Of a stretch of 64,000 nt of DNA, positions 58,267-64,000 are shown in pieces. Numbering within the stretch: the stretch's first letter is position 1; every line of letters begins with the position of its first letter. A program made the translations under genes and the position numbers. The notes under the pieces were generated by a model. That model saw only the letters and a program-made list of their open reading frames with translations, did no database searches and was not told the DNA's origin. This DNA comes from an uncultured Muribaculaceae bacterium (GTDB lineage: Bacteria; Bacteroidota; Bacteroidia; Bacteroidales; Muribaculaceae): contig CAJTSR010000007.1 in NCBI GenBank assembly GCA_910579035.1, positions 40,960 to 104,959 on the forward strand. The letters are read 5' to 3'.

Positions 58267-58613
58267 TTGCGGGTGTAATGGGGCATGTCGGCGGGGACTA
58301 CCATTGATATTTCGACCATGCCGGCCACGATGCCGTCGCGGCGCCACGGGGTCTGGTAGATGACTTTGCGGAGGCCGTCCTTCGATATGGTGTAGGCGTT
58401 GCTCTCGCCGGTGGCGAGCATGTGGCGTATCTTTTCCTGCGATTGGGGCGAGTGGCAGGCAAAGAGGTTTTTGCCGATAAGGTCGCCGTGCGAGGCGAAG
58501 GTGGCGCGGGCGCGCTCGTTCATGTAGAGTATCACGCCGTCGGTGTCGCATACCGTTATGGCGCAGTTCACGGCCTGAGGCCATTCGTTGAAGTTGATGT
58601 CGTGCATATCCAT
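58263..58613 (-). CDS. Single PAS-domain protein
   Basis: A 116-aa protein of one PAS domain: VNCAITVCDTDGVILYMNER, ARATFASHGDLIGKNLFACH, SPQSQEKIRHMLATGESNAY, then YQTPWRRDGIVAGMVEISMV. It has no output domain, so it may bind a small ligand or act with another protein. Start 58613 (MDMHDINFNEWPQ) is chosen; the frame runs to 58655 inside the EamA gene. It lies 19 bp after EamA in a minus-strand operon and ends in the palindromic element. Confidence 0.8.
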   Translation of the reverse strand: MDMHDINFNEWPQAVNCAITVCDTDGVILYMNERARATFASHGDLIGKNLFACHSPQSQEKIRHMLATGESNAYTISKDGLRKVIYQTPWRRDGIVAGMVEISMVVPADMPHYTRN

Positions 58614-58632
58614 GGTGTCAAATATATTTTTA

Positions 58633-59511
58633 TCAGCTCCGGCTTCCGGCCACAAGCAGTGCGAGGCTCAGCATAAGCAGTGCGAGGTCGAGCAGCTTGG
58701 CGCGGATATTGCGTTCGCGCAGCACAATCACGCCGTAGACGAACGGTACTATCACGCTGCCGCGACGCAGCATGGACACTATCGAAATCATGGCGCCCGG
58801 CAGCGACAGCGCGTAGAAATAGCAGAGGTCGGCGGCTGTGAGAAATACCGAGATACCAACGATGGTCCACCGCCAGGTGAAGCGGCCGCCGCCGTGACCC
58901 GTGCGCCTCAGCACAGCCACCGCCGCGCCCATCAGGATTAGCTGGTATAGTGAGTACCACGCCTGAACCTGTAGCGGCTCGAAGCGGCTGAGAAGGAATT
59001 TGTCGTACAAGGCGCTTACGGCACCGAGGCAGGTGGCGCCTATCGACAGCCACAGCCAGCGGCTTGCGCGCAGCGAGAAGCCTTCCCTGGCGCCTATGCG
59101 GCTTATGAGGAAGAGCGAAGTGAAACCGAGCAGTATGCCGCACCACTGAAGCAGATTGAGGCGTTCGCCGAATATAAATACAGCTCCGACGAGCACCATC
59201 ACCGGGCGCGAGGCATTGACAGGCCCCTGTATGGTAAGCGGGAGGTGCTTTATGGCGAAATATCCGAGTACCCACGAGCCGAGCACTATCGCGGCCTTAA
59301 TGGCTATCAGGGCGTGGCCTGCGACGCCTTCCCCGGGGCCGGGACTGCCTGCGGCAAGATCGGCGACGAGCACCGGCGACAGCAGCAGTGTGCCGAAGAG
59401 GGTGTTGAGCAGCAACACCACGGGCACGTTGTTGTCGCGTACCGAAAGTTTCTTCATCACGTCGTAGAAGCCCAGCCCTACGGCGGAGCATACAGCCAGT
59501 ATAATCCACAT
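58633..59511 (-). CDS. EamA/DMT family transporter
   Basis: A 292-aa inner-membrane protein with ten hydrophobic helices in two repeats of five, as in EamA transporters (for example IILAVCSAVGLGFYDVMKKL; NASRPVMVLVGAVFIFGERL; AWYSLYQLILMGAAVAVL; GAMISIVSMLRRGSVIVPFV). The two repeats each end with the 'x-x-ERL/ERN' loop. The substrate (metabolite export or uptake) is unknown. It starts two bases after the stop of a small upstream gene. Confidence 0.87.
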   Translation of the reverse strand: MWIILAVCSAVGLGFYDVMKKLSVRDNNVPVVLLLNTLFGTLLLSPVLVADLAAGSPGPGEGVAGHALIAIKAAIVLGSWVLGYFAIKHLPLTIQGPVNASRPVMVLVGAVFIFGERLNLLQWCGILLGFTSLFLISRIGAREGFSLRASRWLWLSIGATCLGAVSALYDKFLLSRFEPLQVQAWYSLYQLILMGAAVAVLRRTGHGGGRFTWRWTIVGISVFLTAADLCYFYALSLPGAMISIVSMLRRGSVIVPFVYGVIVLRERNIRAKLLDLALLMLSLALLVAGSRS

Positions 59512-59513
59512 GG

Positions 59514-59693
59514 TCAGTCGTCGGAACGTAGGTATATGAGGCGTGCGAGGCCGAAGAGATAGCGGCGGAATCCGGGAATGTATGCAAGCAGGCGGTCAAA
59601 CCACGCAAGATGCGGATTCAGAAAACGTACCACCAGCCCGACATACACCATGGCGAATATAGTTCCGGCACCTATGACACTCGTAATACCCAT
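59514..59693 (-). CDS. Small membrane protein (59 aa)
   Basis: A short ORF, MGITSVIGAGTIFAMVYVGL at its start, with one membrane span, followed by a basic segment ending RLIYLRSDD. It has its own -7 box (TAATTTTG, 59709-59716) and lies two bases from the EamA ATG, so it is translated with the transporter and may belong to its complex. Unrecognised family. Confidence 0.6.
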   Translation of the reverse strand: MGITSVIGAGTIFAMVYVGLVVRFLNPHLAWFDRLLAYIPGFRRYLFGLARLIYLRSDD

Positions 59694-59708
59694 ACTTCAA
59701 ATTTTATG

Positions 59709-59716
59709 CAAAATTA
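59709..59716 (-). promoter_or_regulatory. -7 box of the small-ORF/EamA/PAS operon
   Basis: TAATTTTG on the minus strand, 15 bp before the ATG. Confidence 0.5.
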
Positions 59717-59740
59717 CGAAAAAACGAGTGTGCCACAATG

Positions 59741-59785
59741 AAAAAACAGCCCCGCGCATAGCCGGAAAGCGGCATCGCGGAGCTG
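59741..59785 (-). terminator. Intrinsic terminator of the DUF4906 genes
   Basis: On the minus strand CAGCTCCGCG pairs with CGCGGGGCTG (one wobble) with an inner GCCG/CGGC stem, followed by TTTTTTC. It lies 20 bp after the stop of the first DUF4906 gene. Confidence 0.85.
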
Positions 59786-59804
59786 TGGTATGGTGATGGC
59801 AGTG

Positions 59805-62174
59805 TCAGTCGACGTCGCGCACGCAGCGCACAGGGCCGGCGAAAGCGCGCCGTGTGGAGGCATAGCCCGGCTCGAAGGGGAAGGCTCCCGATATGGAGTG
59901 GATATGGAAGCAGTTGACCGTTCCGTTCTCTCCCGGGGTCGAGGTGTGGTAGTTGCCGCAGCCCCCGTTTCGCCAACAGCTGCCTCCGGCATTGCGGAAC
60001 CCCTGGCTGGGGAAGTAGACGGTCTTGCCGCTGTGCCATGCGGTGACGTACACATGGTGGCCGAAAATATCGGAGCTTTGCTTTGCGGCGTTCACGTAAT
60101 TCCAAATATTGTCCCAGCCGGAGTTTTTACCGTCGACGGTGAACGCAAGCCACATGTCGCCCGGCGGCACCATCCAGCCGGCAGGACAGGGGTCGAATAT
60201 TGATTTTTCCTTGGCTCCGTTGTTGCTCAGTATGCCGGCCACTTCTTGCTTTGTGCCTCGGAATGTTGAGCCGGCAGGATGCACGGTCACTTTAAGGGTG
60301 GCGTCTTTATATGGCGTGCCGCCCCACAGGCGGTCTTCCCCGCCCCAGTACCAGTCGCCGTTGTTGGTGAACTCAGTAGGGCTGTTCTCGCTGTTCATTC
60401 TCGTTGCAGAGCCTATGAATACCGTGGGATGCTTTATCACATATTCCAGCTTGCCGTATGTTGCGTTTGTAAGCTCGTAGCCGAAGAGTTCGGTGGTGTG
60501 TACCGTGCCCTTGGTAGTCATTCTGATGGCAGCGTTGCTGTTGTCGGTGAGCGTGCCTATGTTGGCAGTGGTATAGTCGTAGTGCGGGTCCCACTTTTGG
60601 AGCTTCCAGCCTATGGGGAACGGGTCTTTGCGGCCCCACTGGTACACGGCGCCGTAAGTGGGAAGACCTGTGCCGGAGGCTTTTTTCGCTCCGAGGTTGC
60701 ACGACATCAGCGCGCGGCCCTGGACGGTTCGCCCGGAAGCGGTTATGATTCCGCTTTTGTCCCACGGGAAGGTTTTGTATGGTACCGCTTTGGATATTTC
60801 GGCCGGCTTCTCATCGTTTACCCATATATGCCACGACCATACGATTTCGTTGGCTGCGTTGTATCCTGCGATTACGGCGTTGCCGGCAGTCGAGGCCGAT
60901 TTGACGTGGATACGGTCGTACTCGTCGAGCCACACTTTGTCGAAGGAGCTGTTGTTGCCTATCACGTTCTGCTCCTGCCACAGCACCTTGACGGTTTCGA
61001 TGCGTTTGGCCTCCTCTTTCTTGTTGACATATTCGGAATATTTCCAGCCGCCGCCGGTTTCGGTGCGTGTGTACGGGTCGAACATTATCTCCTCTTTGAA
61101 GCCGAGCACGAAGCAGTTGGCCGGAGCTGCAAGCACGCGGTCGTCGCGTTCTTCAGAGTTGATATTGAGAGTGATGTTGTAGTTGTGGTTTCGGCGCACG
61201 TTGAAATCGTTATAGTCGTTTTCGCCCAGATATATGGTGTAAAGGTAGTTGGAGCCGTTTGTCTTCGACGATACGAAGAGCTGCACGTAGAGCGCCTTGT
61301 CTGGCGCCCCGTTGTTCTTGTATTTGGGGTCGGTGTTGGTGCTTGTTCCACGCCTGTTGGCAGGCATGTAGAAGGTGTAGACCATTCCCGAGGCCAGCGA
61401 CTTGTCGAGGGTGACGGACTTTGTTTCAAAGTCGTCGCCTTGAGGATAGTTTTCCTCGCTGGGCGTTTCCTCCATGCGCATGTGCGTGGGCATGTTGTTT
61501 ATAATCACGCGGTTTACCACAAGGTTGGCCGCCGCAGCCGCCGTCACGTACTTGAAGCTTATCTTGGCCATCATGCGCGTGAGGTGTATGTCGATGGGAA
61601 GCAGGTCTGATTCCTTGCGTATGGTTTCTTTTACGGAGCCTTCCATGAAGAGGTATTCGTCGGCTCCCATTTCGACATTATCCTCTGTGAAGGGGTATTC
61701 GTATCCTACGAATTTCTCGATGGTCGAGAAGTCCTTTCCTTTTGCCCACTCGGGGTCGCAGGTGTTGGCAAGCACGTACACGTGGCTGTCGACACCCTCT
61801 GCCAGACGTATGTTGAGTTTCTTGATTTCCGTTGACGTCACCTCGTAGTAGCGCGGCATGATGAGCTGGTCGCCGTTCTGGTCGTACTGGAACACCCATA
61901 TGTCGTGGATTGCCTCTTCGGCGGCCTTTTGGGGGTCGTCGGGTGTTTCGTCGGAGCCGGCGTCGCCTTCGGCGCGCGAGGGAATGTCGTTGACCAGCGG
62001 CTTGCCCACGAGCACGGGCGCGCCGGTATGCAGCCTCAGAGGCACTTCGATTGTTGCCGCGCGGTCGCCGGGCAGTGCCTCGGGTGCGCTGTCGCAGTCA
62101 AAGTCGGCCTCGGCGCATGCCGAAAGCAATATAAGAGGGAGAGTGCGCGAAAGCAGTTTCGTAAATATTTTCAT
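59805..62174 (-). CDS. DUF4906 / Fib_succ_major surface lipoprotein
   Basis: A 789-aa probable cell-surface protein. The leader ends in lipobox LLSAC (Cys20) followed by AEADFDCD. The N-terminal region (about 40-360) has the fimbrial Mfa-like DUF4906 pattern (IHDIWVFQYDQNGDQLIMPR; DIHLTRMMAKISFKYV; YTIYLGENDYNDFNVRRNHN, then YNITLNI). The C-terminal half is a Fib_succ_major-type domain: GRALMSCNLGA, YQWGRKDPFPIGW, SIFDPCPAGWMVPPGDMW, and FAGPVRCVRD. It could be a fimbrial tip or anchored adhesin. Highly similar to the gene upstream (62202-64000). Confidence 0.8.
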   Translation of the reverse strand: MKIFTKLLSRTLPLILLSACAEADFDCDSAPEALPGDRAATIEVPLRLHTGAPVLVGKPLVNDIPSRAEGDAGSDETPDDPQKAAEEAIHDIWVFQYDQNGDQLIMPRYYEVTSTEIKKLNIRLAEGVDSHVYVLANTCDPEWAKGKDFSTIEKFVGYEYPFTEDNVEMGADEYLFMEGSVKETIRKESDLLPIDIHLTRMMAKISFKYVTAAAAANLVVNRVIINNMPTHMRMEETPSEENYPQGDDFETKSVTLDKSLASGMVYTFYMPANRRGTSTNTDPKYKNNGAPDKALYVQLFVSSKTNGSNYLYTIYLGENDYNDFNVRRNHNYNITLNINSEERDDRVLAAPANCFVLGFKEEIMFDPYTRTETGGGWKYSEYVNKKEEAKRIETVKVLWQEQNVIGNNSSFDKVWLDEYDRIHVKSASTAGNAVIAGYNAANEIVWSWHIWVNDEKPAEISKAVPYKTFPWDKSGIITASGRTVQGRALMSCNLGAKKASGTGLPTYGAVYQWGRKDPFPIGWKLQKWDPHYDYTTANIGTLTDNSNAAIRMTTKGTVHTTELFGYELTNATYGKLEYVIKHPTVFIGSATRMNSENSPTEFTNNGDWYWGGEDRLWGGTPYKDATLKVTVHPAGSTFRGTKQEVAGILSNNGAKEKSIFDPCPAGWMVPPGDMWLAFTVDGKNSGWDNIWNYVNAAKQSSDIFGHHVYVTAWHSGKTVYFPSQGFRNAGGSCWRNGGCGNYHTSTPGENGTVNCFHIHSISGAFPFEPGYASTRRAFAGPVRCVRDVD

Positions 62175-62201
62175 ATGACAGTGAAAAGGTGCTTCTGTTG
62201 G

Positions 62202-64000
62202 TTAATCGTCGACATCGCGTACGCAGCGTATAGAGCAGCCGGTGGCTCGGCGGGTGTAGCCGAAGCCTGTTTCAAATGGATACATAAATCCCGGAGTGTG
62301 CATATGGAAGGCATTGGTGCGTCCGCCCTTGCCTCCGGTGGTGGTATGGTAGTTGCCGCAGTAACCAACTTGGTTGAATGTTCCGCCGGCCATGCGAACA
62401 CCCTGCGAGGGGAAGAACACAGTGATATCAGCAGCTCCCGATAGTCCTGCGTTCTTGAAAACGCGGGTCATGCACATGTTATATCCACGGGCGGCCTCGT
62501 TCACTGCCTGGGTGTCTTTGGTGTTCATACTCGGATAGTCGTTTGCGGCTGTGTTGACACCGGTCTTGGTAAAGGACAGCCACATATCACCCGGCGGGAC
62601 CATCCATCCGGCGGGACACGGGTCGAATATCGATTTTTCGGTTGCGCCGTTATCGGAAAGAATCGCACCGCTGGCGGCATTGACGGGGAACTGGGTCGCG
62701 TTGTCAAACGATGTGCCACCCCAAAGATTGTCGGCATGGTGGGGATTGGGATAGTACCAGTCGCCGTCGGTTCCGGCCACGCATTCCGATGCTTTGCTCG
62801 GATTCTGCACAGAGCCGTCGGTATCCAGAAGAGGGGATATGAACCTGGTGGGGTTTTTTATCGTGTATTCTATGGTGCCTACCGTCTTGGAGGTCTGCGC
62901 CACATTGAACATAGATCCTGCAGCAGTGCTGTTTCCGGCTCCCGACAATGTGATTTTGTTATAGGAATTATCGTAGAGCTGTCCTATGTAGGAGGTGTTG
63001 TAGTTTTTTTGTCCGCCCACAGAGGAGTAGCCGCTGCCTCCGCTGGCTGTCACCCCCCAGGGTCCGGGGAACGGGTCTTTGCGTCCCCACTGGTACAGGC
63101 AGCCGAATGTCAGTGACGGACGCGAGGTGTTGCGAGAACGGCTCAGTGCTCCGAGGTTGCAGGCCATCAGGGAGCGTCCTTTGCGTGTGCGTCCGGCAGT
63201 TGTGTTTATGCCCTTGCTGTTCCACTCGAAAGTGTAGTATGGCACGGCGGCGGCAAGCTCGGCCGGTTTGTCTTTGTTTACCCAGATGTGCCACGACCAC
63301 ACTACCTCGTTGGCGGCATTGTAGCCTGCTATGAGAGCGTTGCCGTTGGCGGTTCCGGATTTGACGTGTATTCGGTCGTACTCGTCAAGCCATACGAGGT
63401 TTCCGGCTGAGTTGTTGCCTATCACGTTGGCTTGCTGCCAGATTATGGCCACTCTTGTTATTTTTTTCTTGGGGTCTTTTTTGTTTACATAATCCGAGTA
63501 TTTCCAGCCGCCGCCGGTTTCAGTACGGGTGTACGGGTCGAACATTATTTCGTCGTTATGGGAAAGCACGAAGCAGTTGGCCGGTGCGGCGAGCACGCGG
63601 TTGTCGCGGTTTTCGGAGTTTATGTTGAGGGTGATGTTGTAGTTGTGGTTTCGGCACACGTTGAAGTCGTTGACATCGTTTTTGCCGAGGTATATGGTGT
63701 AGAGGAAGTTGGAGCCGTTTGTCTTCGACGATACGAAGAGCTGCACGTAGAGCGCTTTCTCCGGTGCTCCGTCGTTCTTTGTGCCGGGCTCGGTGTTTTC
63801 GTTGGTTCCTCGGCGGTTTGCCGGCATGTAGAATGTGTACACCATTCCCGAAGCCAGCGACTTGTCGAGGGTCACGGACTTTGTTTCAAAGTCGTCGCCT
63901 TGAGGATAGTTTTCCTCGCTGGGCGTTTCCTCCATGCGCATGTGCGTGGGCATGTTGTTTATAATCACGCGGTTTACCACAAGGTTGGCCGCCGCAGCCG
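62202..64000 (-). CDS. Second DUF4906 / Fib_succ_major protein, 5' end outside window
   Basis: Paralogue of the gene at 59805-62174, cut by the window edge; at least 599 codons are present. The N-terminal DUF4906 part is nearly identical to its neighbour: 63874-64000 and 61414-61540 match at all 127 bases. The C-terminal half differs (GRSLMACNLGALSRSRNTSR, YQWGRKDPFPGPWGVTASGG) but keeps SIFDPCPAGWMVPPGDMW and CSIRCVRDVDD. The stop at 62202-62204 is 27 bp before the next start, so both genes are probably co-transcribed. The lipobox is not seen. Confidence 0.8.
   Translation of the reverse strand, partial: AAAANLVVNRVIINNMPTHMRMEETPSEENYPQGDDFETKSVTLDKSLASGMVYTFYMPANRRGTNENTEPGTKNDGAPEKALYVQLFVSSKTNGSNFLYTIYLGKNDVNDFNVCRNHNYNITLNINSENRDNRVLAAPANCFVLSHNDEIMFDPYTRTETGGGWKYSDYVNKKDPKKKITRVAIIWQQANVIGNNSAGNLVWLDEYDRIHVKSGTANGNALIAGYNAANEVVWSWHIWVNKDKPAELAAAVPYYTFEWNSKGINTTAGRTRKGRSLMACNLGALSRSRNTSRPSLTFGCLYQWGRKDPFPGPWGVTASGGSGYSSVGGQKNYNTSYIGQLYDNSYNKITLSGAGNSTAAGSMFNVAQTSKTVGTIEYTIKNPTRFISPLLDTDGSVQNPSKASECVAGTDGDWYYPNPHHADNLWGGTSFDNATQFPVNAASGAILSDNGATEKSIFDPCPAGWMVPPGDMWLSFTKTGVNTAANDYPSMNTKDTQAVNEAARGYNMCMTRVFKNAGLSGAADITVFFPSQGVRMAGGTFNQVGYCGNYHTTTGGKGGRTNAFHMHTPGFMYPFETGFGYTRRATGCSIRCVRDVDD

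Overview
The window looks like a chromosomal segment of a Bacteroidales bacterium, most likely a gut Muribaculaceae-type organism. Evidence: promoters of the Bacteroidetes form TTTG-N19/21-TAnnTTTG recur before operons (about 3044, 11814, 17600, 21908, 24678, 25563, 36643, 48173, 48711, 51674, 56908), Shine-Dalgarno sites are poor, and there are families typical of the phylum (DUF4254, DUF4199, DUF6048, DUF6452, DUF5689, DUF4906, PorX, YfhO, TonB-dependent receptor). Most genes use GC-rich codons. A few islands are clearly AT-richer: 15.2-17.5 kb, 24.9-25.4 kb, 48.9-50.3 kb and 56.9-58.2 kb. The species is inferred, not shown.

Layout. 0-7.6 kb: end of recO, then DUF4254-GT9-ruvB, dnaX, and proB-proA. 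7.6-14.1 kb: a truncated-looking methyltransferase-like gene, a YfhO membrane protein and fabD on the minus strand; tatA-tatC and a DAACS symporter on the plus strand. 14.1-17.6 kb: an AraC regulator followed by a GGNCC-type (Eco47II-like) restriction-modification cassette between two 15-bp direct repeats. 17.6-32.2 kb: a housekeeping run (yqeY, serS, rbfA, LolC/E permease, radical SAM, porX-tsaE-birA, an unknown two-gene operon, rimP-nusA-infB-folK-GT4). 32.2-36.5 kb: a six-gene, tightly coupled minus-strand operon (DUF4199, GT2, nitroreductase, DUF6452, DUF6048, SDR). 36.7-46.6 kb: a TonB-dependent receptor with two DUF5689 surface lipoproteins, then a GH2 beta-galactosidase. 46.7-51.6 kb: sufE, a QC-like M28 peptidase, a YbjN-like gene, a DUF4143 ATPase and an OmpA lipoprotein. 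51.7-58.2 kb: speA, truA, an ATP-grasp-like gene, three small unknown genes, a 23-bp tandem repeat and a second DUF4143 ATPase. 58.3-64 kb: PAS, EamA and a small membrane protein, then two tandem DUF4906/Fib_succ_major surface proteins, the second cut by the window edge.

The most unusual signal is a family of non-coding palindromic elements. Two full copies of about 340 bp (4861-5202 and 50315-50653) have 36-bp terminal inverted repeats, inner inverted repeats and paired changes between their ends. At least five miniature derivatives lie elsewhere in the window. All sit between genes, and several begin exactly at a gene end, so that the terminal TAA or TAG of the element is the stop codon of the neighbouring gene (four genes). 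No transposase for them is visible here.

No rRNA, tRNA or CRISPR array was recognised. Many long antisense ORFs are codon-bias shadows and are left out.
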